Assembly: GCF_900156065.1 (NCBI RefSeq) | Contig: NZ_FTNF01000014.1 | Coordinates: 62,001-126,000, forward strand | DNA: 64,000 nt | Origin: Micromonospora avicenniae | GTDB taxonomy: Bacteria > Actinomycetota > Actinomycetes > Mycobacteriales > Micromonosporaceae | Direction: 5' to 3' | Shown: positions 1 through 8,176 of the stretch, in pieces | Layout of the letters: each line of letters starts with the position of its first letter | Numbering within the stretch: position 1 is the stretch's first letter | Made by a program: the position numbers and the translations under genes | Notes under the pieces: generated by a model | Told to the model about the DNA's origin: nothing | Database searches by the model: none | What the model saw: the letters and a program-made list of their open reading frames with translations, nothing else

Positions 1-270
1 TGCTCGTCCGGCGGCACCGCCACCGGCACGGTCAACACCAGCGGCACCCCGCTCACCGTTCGCTCCGGGCCCGGCACCGGCTACGCCTCGGTCGGCACGG
101 TCGCGGACGGTGCCCAGGTGACCATCCACTGCCAGACCACGGGCACCACGGTCACCGGCACCTACGGCACCAGCTCGATCTGGGACCGGATCGGCTCCGG
201 ACGGTTCATCTCCGACGCGTACGTGTACACCGGGTACGACGGGTTCATCCCGGGCGTGCCACGGTGCTGA
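1..270 (+). CDS. SH3-domain secreted protein, C-terminal part
   Basis: The reading frame is open from base 1 to a TGA at 268-270 and encodes the last 89 residues of a protein whose start lies outside the window. The visible part fits a bacterial SH3-type domain: a Thr/Gly-rich linker, then PLTVRSGPGTGYASVGTVADG, followed by beta strands ending in DRI-GSGRFISDAYVYTGYDG. Such domains usually sit at the end of cell-wall hydrolases or other secreted enzymes and bind peptidoglycan. Two cysteines (in TIHCQT and the final PRC) could form a disulfide, which fits an exported protein. The catalytic part is not visible, so the enzyme cannot be named. Confidence 0.75.
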   Translation, partial: CSSGGTATGTVNTSGTPLTVRSGPGTGYASVGTVADGAQVTIHCQTTGTTVTGTYGTSSIWDRIGSGRFISDAYVYTGYDGFIPGVPRC

Positions 271-276
271 CCTGAC

Positions 277-310
277 CGGTGGGCCCGGCCGGACCCGGCC
301 GGGCCCAACC
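277..310. terminator. Hairpin after the SH3-domain gene
   Basis: GGGCCCGGCC at 281-290 pairs perfectly with GGCCGGGCCC at 297-306 across a 6-base loop. It lies 10 bases after the stop of the SH3 gene and between convergent genes, so it probably serves as a terminator without a T-run, as is common in actinobacteria. Confidence 0.55.
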
Positions 311-378
311 GGCGCGGACCAGCGCCGGCAGCCGTACGACCAGCGGTGCCGAGACCCGGGGGCGACGCCCGGCGTCGG

Positions 379-876
379 TCAGGGGTTGAGCCGCCAGATG
401 GCGAAGTTGAGGGCCGCCGCGAAGGTGACCCAGGCCAGGTAGGGCAGCATGAGCGACGCCGCCGTGCGGGACACGCGAGCGAACAGCAGGACGGTGAGCG
501 CGATCGCCAGCCACAGCACGACGATCTCGGCGAAGGCCGCCCCGTAACGGCGGGCGCCGAAGAAGAGCGGCGTCCAGGCCGCGTTGAGCACGAGCTGGGC
601 GACCCACGCCCAGACGGCGGCACCGAACCCGACGCGCCGCCAGACCAACCAGCCGGCCAGCGCGATCAGCACGTAGAGCAGGGTCCACACCGGGCCGAAG
701 AGCCACCCGGGCGGGGCCCACGACGGACGATCCAGCGCCGCGTACTCGGCGGAGGTGCCCCGTACACCGACCACGCCGACGGTGGCGGCCAGCGCGACCG
801 CCGCGCCGAAGCCGAGCAGCGCCCATTTCGCTCGGGCCCCGATGCGCCGTGCCAGACGTGATGTGTTCATGCTCAT
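379..876 (-). CDS. tspO: TspO/MBR family membrane protein
   Basis: This encodes a 165-residue integral membrane protein of the TspO/MBR (peripheral benzodiazepine receptor) family, a five-helix bundle that binds porphyrins and related ligands. Family hallmarks are clear: the PSWAPPGWLFGPVWTLLY segment at about 51-68, the central LNAAWTPLFF, and the terminal ALNFAIWRLNP. The N-terminus (MSMNTSRLARRIGARAK) is basic, consistent with a cytoplasmic end before the first helix. The length matches the family. It is monocistronic by context, with its start facing a gap of about 140 bases. The physiological ligand cannot be read from sequence. Confidence 0.9.
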   Translation of the reverse strand: MSMNTSRLARRIGARAKWALLGFGAAVALAATVGVVGVRGTSAEYAALDRPSWAPPGWLFGPVWTLLYVLIALAGWLVWRRVGFGAAVWAWVAQLVLNAAWTPLFFGARRYGAAFAEIVVLWLAIALTVLLFARVSRTAASLMLPYLAWVTFAAALNFAIWRLNP

Positions 877-1015
877 CCCCTCGGTGATAGGCCGCCGGTG
901 GGCGGGCCCGGATGTTACGGCGCCGGGGTCGCCGGGACCGGTGCTCCTGTCGGGAGGACGGAGTGGCCGGCCACGACGACCCCGGCGGGTCCAGTGGCGA
1001 GGGGGTGTGGCGGCG

Positions 1016-1159
1016 TCAATTGAAGATGCTGACGCCTCCCGGGCCCACGAGCAGTCCGACGATGATGAGGACGATGCCCCACAGGATCTGCCGGCGGAAC
1101 AGCGCCAGGATGCCGGCGACGACCAGTACGACCGCGAGAATCCAAAGAATCAGCTCCAT
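1016..1159 (-). CDS. GPGG-motif small membrane protein
   Basis: This is a 47-residue protein, MELILWILAVVLVVAG... to ...GPGGVSIFN, with one or two hydrophobic helices separated by LFRRQ and a C-terminal GPGGVSIF motif. Small actinobacterial membrane proteins ending in this GPGG motif are a recognised but uncharacterised family. The ATG begins 5 bases after the stop of the metallophosphoesterase gene, so it is probably the last gene of that operon. No good ribosome binding site is visible, and translation may depend on coupling. The function is unknown. Confidence 0.75.
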   Translation of the reverse strand: MELILWILAVVLVVAGILALFRRQILWGIVLIIVGLLVGPGGVSIFN

Positions 1160-1164
1160 GTCGA

Positions 1165-1926
1165 TCAAGTACCCGACGCGCTCAAACGCGAAACCTCTCC
1201 TTGATCAAGGTGATCGCCCAGGTGAAAGACGCTGTACGCCTGCTTGATCACCGGGTGCGCGACGTTGCGGACACGTACCCCGCCCGGGGTGGTGCCCCGC
1301 GAACTGCCCCTGTGCGCGTGCCCGTGCACGGCGAGCGCGGTCGGCGCGGAGTCGATCGCCTGGCCGAGCTGGTACGCGCCGAGGAACGGGTAGATCTCCA
1401 GCGGCTCGCCGGCGAGCGTGTCCGGCACCGGTGCGTAGTGGGTGAGCGCCACCAGCAGGTCGCAGTCCAGGCTGAGCAGCGCCTCGGCCAGCCGGTCCGC
1501 GCTCTCGGTGGTGGTGTGGACGAACGCCTTCATCTCCGGCTCGCCGAAATCGCTGGCGCAGCGCCCGGCGAAGCCGCCCCCGAAGCCCTTCACCCCCGCG
1601 ACGCCGAGTCGGCCACCGGTGCACTCCAGCACCACGCCGTTGCCCTCCAGCACGGTGATGCCCACGTCCTCCAGCACCTTGACCACCTGGGGCACCTGGT
1701 TGCACTGATGGTCGTGGTTGCCCAGCACGGTGATCACCGGCACGTCCAGCCCGCCGAACTCCTGCGCCACGCAGCGCGCCTCCGCCTCGGTCCCGTGCCG
1801 GGTCAGGTCACCGGCGAGCAGGAGCACGTCCGCGCAGTCGGACAGTTCCTCCAGGGCCGGCCGGAAGCGGCCCACCACGTCCTCGTCGAGGTGCACGTCG
1901 CCGACGGCAGCGATCCTTATCACCAT
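1165..1926 (-). CDS. Metallophosphoesterase
   Basis: This is a 253-residue calcineurin-like phosphoesterase. The dimetal site is complete: D10-x-H12 (GDVHLD), D40 (LAGDLTRH), N70-H71-D72 (LGNHDH), H163 (LTHYAP) and H201-x-H203 (HGHAHRG). The family hydrolyses phosphomono- or diesters, including nucleotides and nucleic acids; the substrate here is unknown. A GGAGG ribosome binding site lies 5 bases before the ATG. The gene is third in an operon after a nucleotidyltransferase and a BON protein, with a 9-base gap from the BON gene. The last dozen codons run into a degenerate copy of a dispersed palindrome, so the C-terminus may have been altered by it. Confidence 0.88.
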   Translation of the reverse strand: MVIRIAAVGDVHLDEDVVGRFRPALEELSDCADVLLLAGDLTRHGTEAEARCVAQEFGGLDVPVITVLGNHDHQCNQVPQVVKVLEDVGITVLEGNGVVLECTGGRLGVAGVKGFGGGFAGRCASDFGEPEMKAFVHTTTESADRLAEALLSLDCDLLVALTHYAPVPDTLAGEPLEIYPFLGAYQLGQAIDSAPTALAVHGHAHRGSSRGTTPGGVRVRNVAHPVIKQAYSVFHLGDHLDQGEVSRLSASGT

Positions 1927-1935
1927 GGAACCTCC

Positions 1936-2211
1936 TCAGGGCAGTTGCTCGATCTGCGTCGGCGCCTCGGTGCGGACCACCCCGATCTCACTGGTGACCG
2001 GTAGCGTCGGGAAGCGGTCCGCGACGCGGCGGAGGATCTCCTCGCGCCGGTGGGAGCTCTCCACCTCGCCGTAGAGCACGAGACCGGTCTCCCGGCGGAC
2101 GACGGTGATGCCCTGCTCGGCGATGGACGGATCCTCGGCCAGCGCTCGCTGGATCTCCGCCTCGAGGTACTCGTCGGGTGGCCCGGTACTGGTGCCACGG
2201 TGCTGGGTCAC
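1936..2211 (-). CDS. BON-domain protein
   Basis: This 91-residue cytoplasmic protein starts at GTG with a strong AGGAGGGG site upstream. Residues 15-75 fit a single BON domain: LEAEIQRALAEDP, then GITVVRRETGLVLYGEV, then SSHRREEILRRVADRFP. BON domains are small alpha/beta folds that bind lipids or act as interaction modules, and are often found with stress or envelope proteins. There is no signal peptide. Its start overlaps the end of the nucleotidyltransferase gene by 4 bases (GTGA), so the two are translationally coupled. A direct interaction among the operon products is plausible but not shown. Confidence 0.8.
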   Translation of the reverse strand: MTQHRGTSTGPPDEYLEAEIQRALAEDPSIAEQGITVVRRETGLVLYGEVESSHRREEILRRVADRFPTLPVTSEIGVVRTEAPTQIEQLP

Positions 2212-2792
2212 GATGTCCCCTCCTCTGCCGGGGTGCCGGAGTACGGCACCACCTCCAGCCGGTCCAGCAGCACCAGGAACGCCTCGGCGTACGGCGAGTG
2301 CTGCGTCTCCTTCCGTACCCGTTCCCAGTCGATCTGCTCCCGCAACGAGCGCGCGAGGGGTAGGCCGCGGGCGAAGTCGCAGTAGTGCTGGGAGAAGCTG
2401 AGCAACTTGTGCACCATCAGTTGGGTGGCGGAGAGCACCGGCATGTGGATCGCGTCGACGGGTCGTACCAGGGTGTCGGCGAACGTCTCCTCCGTCACCG
2501 GCGTCTCGATCGGCCGGTGGATCAGGTCCACCATCCGTTCGTCGTCGTAGACCTTCACCAGCCAGTCCTCCGGCGGGCGCTCGGCGGTGAAACCCGCCTC
2601 CACGAGCGCCGCCAACGCCTGCTCGACGTCGACCTCCCGGATCAGGAAGTCGACGTCGTGGTCGCTGGAGTGACCACCGTGTGCGTACACGGCGAAGCTG
2701 CCGCCGAGCGCGAAGGGGATGTCGGACTGCTTGAGCACGGCGGCGACCTTCTTGAGGGTGTGCAGAAGACTCTCGTCCCCGCGCTCGGCCAT
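2208..2792 (-). CDS. Nucleotidyltransferase-fold protein
   Basis: This 194-residue protein has the polymerase-beta-like nucleotidyltransferase core: helix-turn LGGSFAVYAHGG at about 30-41 followed by SDHDVDFLI with the paired metal-binding aspartates, and a third acidic strand MVDLIH at about 91-96. Relatives include kanamycin-type nucleotidyltransferases and the AbiEii/MenT-like toxin fold. No partner antitoxin with a recognisable fold is adjacent; the coupled neighbours are a BON protein and a phosphoesterase. A GGGAG site lies 6 bases before the ATG. It is the first gene of the operon and is divergent from the thymidylate-kinase-like gene. The substrate is unknown. Confidence 0.78.
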   Translation of the reverse strand: MAERGDESLLHTLKKVAAVLKQSDIPFALGGSFAVYAHGGHSSDHDVDFLIREVDVEQALAALVEAGFTAERPPEDWLVKVYDDERMVDLIHRPIETPVTEETFADTLVRPVDAIHMPVLSATQLMVHKLLSFSQHYCDFARGLPLARSLREQIDWERVRKETQHSPYAEAFLVLLDRLEVVPYSGTPAEEGTS

Positions 2793-2948
2793 CTGGGTCT
2801 CCCGTCGGTCGTAACAGGCGGTTGATTCCGGCTTCGTTACCCGGCATTCGGGTCGCCCACACCTGCGGCGGTGGCGGGTAGGCGTGAAACGGGCTTAACT
2901 GGTACATAAACCACAGTCGGAGAGCGCGGATCCGATAGCCTGTGCAAG

Positions 2949-3656
2949 GTGGTCAGATCACTACGGGCGCGACGTCGCCGAGCCCGGTTGCGCAGCGTCG
3001 CCCTGATCGGCATCGACGGCTCGGGCAAGACCACCCAGGCGCACCTGCTCGCCGACGCGCTCGCCGCGGCCGGGCGTCCCGCCACCTATCACCGCAACGC
3101 CGGCGGTCGACGCTGGCTCGGCCGGATCGCCCAACGACTCGGCCGCCCGGACGCGCAGCGGCTGGTCGGGCGGGACGGGCTACTGGCCGTGGAGTCCGTG
3201 CTGCGTTGGCTCGCCATCGCCCTCGCACTGGTCAGTTGCCTGCTCACCGGGCGGACGGCCGTGATGGACCGCTACTCCGCCTGCCAGTACGCGAGCATCC
3301 GGGCCCACGGCGGGCACCGCTGGGAGCGGCTGGCCCGGGTCGGCTACCGCGTCTTCCCGCAGCCGCAGGTGACCTTCCTGCTCTCCCTCGACCCGGCTGA
3401 GGCGTACCGGCGGATCGAGCGGCGCGGCAGCGACCACGAGACGCTGGGCTGGCTGACCGCCGCCGACACGGCCTACCGGACTCTGCCGGAGTACCCGACC
3501 TTCATCCTGGTGGACGCCGGGCGGTCGGCCGACGAGGTGTCCCGACAGATCCGGCGCCACCTCGCGGACTGGTTCGGCACCGACGAACCCGCGGCCGGCC
3601 CGCCCCTCACGCCCGGCGGGCGGGAGAACCAGCCGGAATCACTGGAACCGGCGTGA
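2949..3656 (+). CDS. Thymidylate kinase-like P-loop kinase
   Basis: This 235-residue protein has a P-loop GIDGSGKTT at 21-29, a DRYSACQYA motif at 107-115 like the DR(Y/W/F) motif of dTMP kinases, and a LID-like RRIERRGSDHE. The N-terminus is a basic tail and the C-terminus (after about 205) is Pro/Gly-rich and probably disordered. Compared with housekeeping Tmk it is divergent and its substrate is uncertain; a nucleotide or sugar-linked substrate is possible. The GTG start is supported by TAGCCT at 2936-2941 exactly 7 bases upstream, indicating a leaderless mRNA. It is transcribed divergently from the nucleotidyltransferase operon. Confidence 0.75.
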   Translation: MVRSLRARRRRARLRSVALIGIDGSGKTTQAHLLADALAAAGRPATYHRNAGGRRWLGRIAQRLGRPDAQRLVGRDGLLAVESVLRWLAIALALVSCLLTGRTAVMDRYSACQYASIRAHGGHRWERLARVGYRVFPQPQVTFLLSLDPAEAYRRIERRGSDHETLGWLTAADTAYRTLPEYPTFILVDAGRSADEVSRQIRRHLADWFGTDEPAAGPPLTPGGRENQPESLEPA

Positions 3657-3675
3657 CCAGTGGGTGGAGCGCGGC

Positions 3676-3745
3676 GGCGATCCGCCACGACGCCCGGCGG
3701 TGGCCGCGACGGCGATCCGCCACGACGCCCGGCGGTGGCCGGCGA
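3676..3745. repeat. 35-base tandem duplication between convergent genes
   Basis: A 31-base block (3676-3706) recurs at 3711-3741 with a 35-base period. Each copy contains GCCAC...GTGGC arms able to form a small hairpin. It lies in the 94-base space between the convergent kinase and SDR genes and may act as a bidirectional terminator; this is inference. Confidence 0.6.
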
Positions 3746-3750
3746 CCGGA

Positions 3751-4443
3751 TCAGGCCCGGCCGTACACCGGCACCGACGCTCCGCTCGTCGGGGCGGACT
3801 CGTCGGAGGCGAGGAACCGGATCACCGCGGCGATCTCGGCCGGGGGGACCCAGCGCGAGTGGTCGGCGTCCGGCTGGGCGGCCCGGTTGGCCGGGGTGTC
3901 GATGACGCTCGGCAGCACCGTGTTGCACCGCACACCGAAGCGTCGGTACTCGACGGCCACCGTGTTGGCGAAGGCGAGCACCGCCGCCTTGGCGGTCGCG
4001 TAGCCGGCCGCGCCCGGGAACGGGCTGATCGCCGCGCGGGCGGAGACGCAGACCACGGCACCGCCACCGGCGGCCACCAGGTGGGGGAGCGCCTCCCGGG
4101 TGACCAGGTGGGTGGGGCGCAGGTTGGCGGTGAGCATCCGCTCGAACTCGTCGATCGACGTCTCGTGTACCAGCCCGGTGCTGGCGTATCCGCCGACCAG
4201 GTTGACCACCGCGCGCAGCGGCGCGTCCGGATCGTCGGCGGCCGCCTGCACCGCCCGGGCGGCGCCGTCTGGGTCGGCGACGTCCGCGACCAGGCGGTGT
4301 ACGCCGTCGGCCACCGGCTCCGCCGCGGACGGGCCGCCGCGCCCCGGTACGACCACCCGCCAACCCGCCTCGACGAAGGCGGCGGTGACCGCCGTGCCCA
4401 GCCCGCCTGCCCCGCCGGTGACGAGCACACTGTGTCGTGCCAT
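3751..4443 (-). CDS. SDR family oxidoreductase
   Basis: This 230-residue short-chain dehydrogenase/reductase has the Rossmann motif TGGAGGLG at 9-16, an NLVGG segment at 81-85 where NNAG is usual, and the catalytic S134, Y148 and K152 (YATAK). An aspartate (VADVADPDG) follows the second helix. The substrate is unknown. The ATG at 4443 is chosen because TAGCGT lies exactly 7 bases upstream (4451-4456), the leaderless pattern seen repeatedly here. The gene is monocistronic and convergent with the thymidylate-kinase-like gene. Confidence 0.85.
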   Translation of the reverse strand: MARHSVLVTGGAGGLGTAVTAAFVEAGWRVVVPGRGGPSAAEPVADGVHRLVADVADPDGAARAVQAAADDPDAPLRAVVNLVGGYASTGLVHETSIDEFERMLTANLRPTHLVTREALPHLVAAGGGAVVCVSARAAISPFPGAAGYATAKAAVLAFANTVAVEYRRFGVRCNTVLPSVIDTPANRAAQPDADHSRWVPPAEIAAVIRFLASDESAPTSGASVPVYGRA

Positions 4444-4705
4444 ACGGCACACGCTAACCCCGGCGGAAGAGCGGCCTCACGCGGGTGTCCCGGGCGACGA
4501 CGCCGAGTCGTCCGATCCCGGACCGCCGGACCGGACGTCCCGCGCCGCCGTACGGTTGGAACGCGTCGGATGCCCGTGTCGTTCGCCACCTTCGGGGACG
4601 GCGGACCCGGCCTGGCGGCTGACGCGCCGGGCTCGACGGGGTGGCACGCTGTCCCGGATGGCGGGCCACCGTCGGCGGTACTTCCCCCAACACGCGCAGT
4701 CATGG

Positions 4706-4740
4706 TTGACGCTCACGCTTCGTGAAAGTAAGTTTCATCC
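4706..4740 (+). promoter_or_regulatory. Promoter and RpiR-type operator of murR-murQ
   Basis: TTGACG (4706-4711), a 17-base spacer and TAAGTT (4729-4734) make a near-ideal housekeeping promoter, with the transcription start expected at or next to the GTG at 4741. The perfect palindrome TGAAA-GTAAG-TTTCA (4723-4737) overlaps the minus-10 box. TGAAA...TTTCA inverted repeats are typical RpiR-family operators, so autorepression by the product of the next gene is likely. Confidence 0.75.
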
Positions 4741-5655
4741 GTGGCGAAGAGTCCGAAGATTTCTGCGAGTCACGAGCCCGGTGGGCTGATCGTCCACATC
4801 AGTGGCCTGCTCCCGTCGCTGTCGCCGGCCGAACAGCGGGTCGCCCGGCTGGTCGTCGCCGACCCGGCCGACGCCGCGCGCCGGACGATCACCGATCTCG
4901 CCACCGCAGCCGAGACCTCCGAGGCGACGGTCATCCGGTTCTGCCGGTCCGTCGGCATGGACGGCTACCCCCAACTACGCATCCGGCTCGCCGCTGAGGC
5001 CGCCCGCCGGATCGAGCCGCCCGACGCCCGGGTGGTCGGAGGTGACATCCCGCCCGGCGCCGACCTGGCTCAGATCATCGCCACGATCGCCTTCAACGAC
5101 GCCCGTGCGGTCGAGGAGACCGCCGAGCAGCTCGACCCGGCCGTCTGCGAGCGGGTGGTCGACGCGATCGCGGGCGCCGGCCGGATCGACGTCTACGGCG
5201 CCGGCGCCAGCGGGTTCGTGGCCTCCGACTTCCAGCAGAAGCTGCACCGGATCGGCCGCACCGCCTTCTACTTCCCGGACGTGCATACGGCGCTGACCTC
5301 GGCCGCGCTGCTCGGTCGGGGCGACGTGGCCGTCGGCATCTCGCACACCGGCACCACCTCCGACGTGATCGAGGTACTGGAACAGGCCCGGGCCCGGGGT
5401 GCCGCCACCGTCGCGCTCACCAACTTCCCGCGTTCGCCGATCACCGACGTCGCCGACTTCGTACTCACCACCGCGGCGCGGGAGACCACCTACCGATCCG
5501 GGGCGATGGCGAGCCGGCTGGCCCAGCTCACCGTGGTCGACTGCCTCTTCGTCGGGGTGGCCGCCCGCAACCGGGCCCGCGCCAAGAAGGCCCTCGAGGC
5601 GACCGCCGAAGCCGTCCAGTCCCACCGGGTGGGCGGCGGACGGAGGCGGGCATGA
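4741..5655 (+). CDS. murR: MurR/RpiR family transcriptional regulator
   Basis: This 304-residue regulator has an N-terminal RpiR helix-turn-helix (about 20-95; TITDLATAAETSEATVIRF then GYPQLRIRLA) and a C-terminal SIS sugar-isomerase domain (about 125-270; DVYGAGASGFVASDF, GISHTGTTSDVIEVLE). It probably senses a phosphosugar such as MurNAc-6-phosphate and represses the downstream etherase gene, which overlaps it by 4 bases (ATGA). The GTG start coincides with the predicted transcription start, so the mRNA is probably leaderless. A perfect palindrome overlapping the promoter is the likely operator. The specific name is inferred from the partner gene. Confidence 0.88.
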   Translation: MAKSPKISASHEPGGLIVHISGLLPSLSPAEQRVARLVVADPADAARRTITDLATAAETSEATVIRFCRSVGMDGYPQLRIRLAAEAARRIEPPDARVVGGDIPPGADLAQIIATIAFNDARAVEETAEQLDPAVCERVVDAIAGAGRIDVYGAGASGFVASDFQQKLHRIGRTAFYFPDVHTALTSAALLGRGDVAVGISHTGTTSDVIEVLEQARARGAATVALTNFPRSPITDVADFVLTTAARETTYRSGAMASRLAQLTVVDCLFVGVAARNRARAKKALEATAEAVQSHRVGGGRRRA

Positions 5656-6611
5656 CCACCGGCGCCGTGGAGCCGGATGAGGTGTCGTCGCCCGCTCCGA
5701 ATTCCCGCCCCGTCGTCCGGGTGGGCGCCCCCACCGAGCGTCGCAACCCGCTCAGCATCGATCTGGACCTGATGTCCACCCGGGACGTGCTCGCCGTCAT
5801 CAACGAGGCGGATCGGCTGGTACCGGCCGCGGTCGCCGATGTGCTCGACGAGATCGCCGCCGCGGTCGACCTGGCCGTGGCGGCCCTGCGTGGCGGCTAC
5901 CGCGTGCACTACTTCGGTGCCGGCACCTCGGGCCGTCTCGGCGTCCTCGACGCCGCCGAGCTGGCACCCACCTTCAACTCGCCTCGGGACTGGGTCTGCG
6001 CTCACCTCGCCGGTGGACCGGACGCCGTGTGGCGGGCCGTGGAGAACGCCGAGGACGACGACCGGGGCGGAGCGGCCGAGGCGGCCGACTGCGTACGAAC
6101 GGGTGACCTGGTGGTCGGCCTGGCCGCCAGCGGCCGCACCCCGTACGTCCTGGGTGCGCTCGCCGCATCCCGCGCCAAGGGCGCCTCGACGGTGCTCCTC
6201 TGCGCCAATCCGGAGGCGGAGGCCGCCCGGTCGGTGGACGTCTTCATCGGGGTGGATACCGGACCGGAGGTGGTCACCGGGTCGACCCGGATGAAGGCGG
6301 GCACCGCGCAGAAGCTGGTGCTCAACGCGTTCTCCACGGCAGTGATGGTTCGGCTGGGACGGGTCTATTCGAACCTCATGATCGACATGGTGGCCACCAA
6401 CGCCAAACTGCGTGGTCGGATGATCTCGATACTGATCGAGGCCACCGGGTGCTCGGAGGAGGTTTCCCGGCGGGCGCTCACCGAGGCCGAGGGTGACCTG
6501 AAGACCGCCCTGGTCTCGCTCGTCTCCGGCGCCGGAATACCGGCCGCCCGTGCCGCCCTGGCTCGCGCCGACGACCAGGTACGCGGGGCGCTCGCCCTGC
6601 TCGCCCCCTGA
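5652..6611 (+). CDS. murQ: N-acetylmuramic acid 6-phosphate etherase
   Basis: This 319-residue enzyme cleaves the lactyl ether of MurNAc-6-phosphate to GlcNAc-6-phosphate and D-lactate in peptidoglycan recycling. The SIS fold is clear (FGAGTSGRLGVLDAAELAPTF at about 88-108), with the catalytic glutamates expected at E103 and E131 (VENAEDDDRG). TGPEVVTGSTRMKAGTAQK and MVATNAKLRGR are MurQ signatures. The first 28 residues are a non-conserved extension. It is translationally coupled to the RpiR regulator. No MurNAc kinase or PTS gene is adjacent. Confidence 0.95.
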   Translation: MTTGAVEPDEVSSPAPNSRPVVRVGAPTERRNPLSIDLDLMSTRDVLAVINEADRLVPAAVADVLDEIAAAVDLAVAALRGGYRVHYFGAGTSGRLGVLDAAELAPTFNSPRDWVCAHLAGGPDAVWRAVENAEDDDRGGAAEAADCVRTGDLVVGLAASGRTPYVLGALAASRAKGASTVLLCANPEAEAARSVDVFIGVDTGPEVVTGSTRMKAGTAQKLVLNAFSTAVMVRLGRVYSNLMIDMVATNAKLRGRMISILIEATGCSEEVSRRALTEAEGDLKTALVSLVSGAGIPAARAALARADDQVRGALALLAP

Positions 6612-7105
6612 CCGGACGTCGAACGGTAATCGAGGCGTCACCCGGCGCGAGGGTTCGGTCGGCGCGATCGGGGCGAACGCCGTGCCGGCAGGCCGTGTCC
6701 GAGCCGGTCGGGAACCCGTCCGGCGGGCGGGCATAGAACCCGGCTCCGGATTGTTCAACGAGGCGCGGGGTAATACCAACTCCGTGGATGAACCGCCCCG
6801 TCCGCCGGTGCGTATTCGGCAGTGACCAGGATCGCACCCCTGGTGGTGACCCGGGTCGCTGTCCCCCGCCTATCCGCAATGCTGCCATATCAGGGGCGAC
6901 GGTGAGCGGTCGTGCCACCGACCCGTACGTGGTGCCCAAGGCGAGCCACCCGGCGGGGTGCTGACAGCAAACATGGATCGCGCTTTCAGCTACTACTCAG
7001 GCATTCGTGACAGTTTCGACTCACGACATGGAATCCCCGACACGTCTCAACTGTTGTGTAGGTGTCACCACCGACGGGCACAGCGGTAGTCGCGGGGGAG
7101 GGCTG
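6612..7105. other. Long intergenic region upstream of the sigma factor
   Basis: These 494 bases contain no convincing gene. The right end carries a candidate ECF-type promoter (7030-7058) and the ribosome binding site of the sigma factor gene. The left part shows no clear terminator after murQ. Several lower-GC stretches (around 6765-6785 and 6975-7020) may hold further promoters, but none could be fixed by eye. Confidence 0.5.
7030..7058 (+). promoter_or_regulatory. Candidate ECF-sigma promoter of sigB
   Basis: GGAAT (7030-7034) is followed after 18 bases by GTTGTG (7053-7058). This matches the GGAAC-N18-GTT pattern used by SigE-type ECF sigma factors, which drive sigB in mycobacteria. The match is by eye and one base off the usual GGAAC. 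Confidence 0.4.
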
Positions 7106-8107
<1,002 letters not shown>

Positions 8108-8124
8108 CATACCAACCAACACGA

Positions 8125-8163
8125 CGAACGGCCGGTGTCCGATATCGGGACGCCGGCCGTTCG
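8125..8163. terminator. Bidirectional terminator between sigB and NlpC/P60 genes
   Basis: A 16-base arm at 8125-8140 pairs with 8148-8163 around a 7-base loop, with one G-T wobble. It lies between the convergent sigB and NlpC/P60 genes and would terminate both. There is no T-run. Confidence 0.8.
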
Positions 8164-8176
8164 CCGTCAGGTGGGA

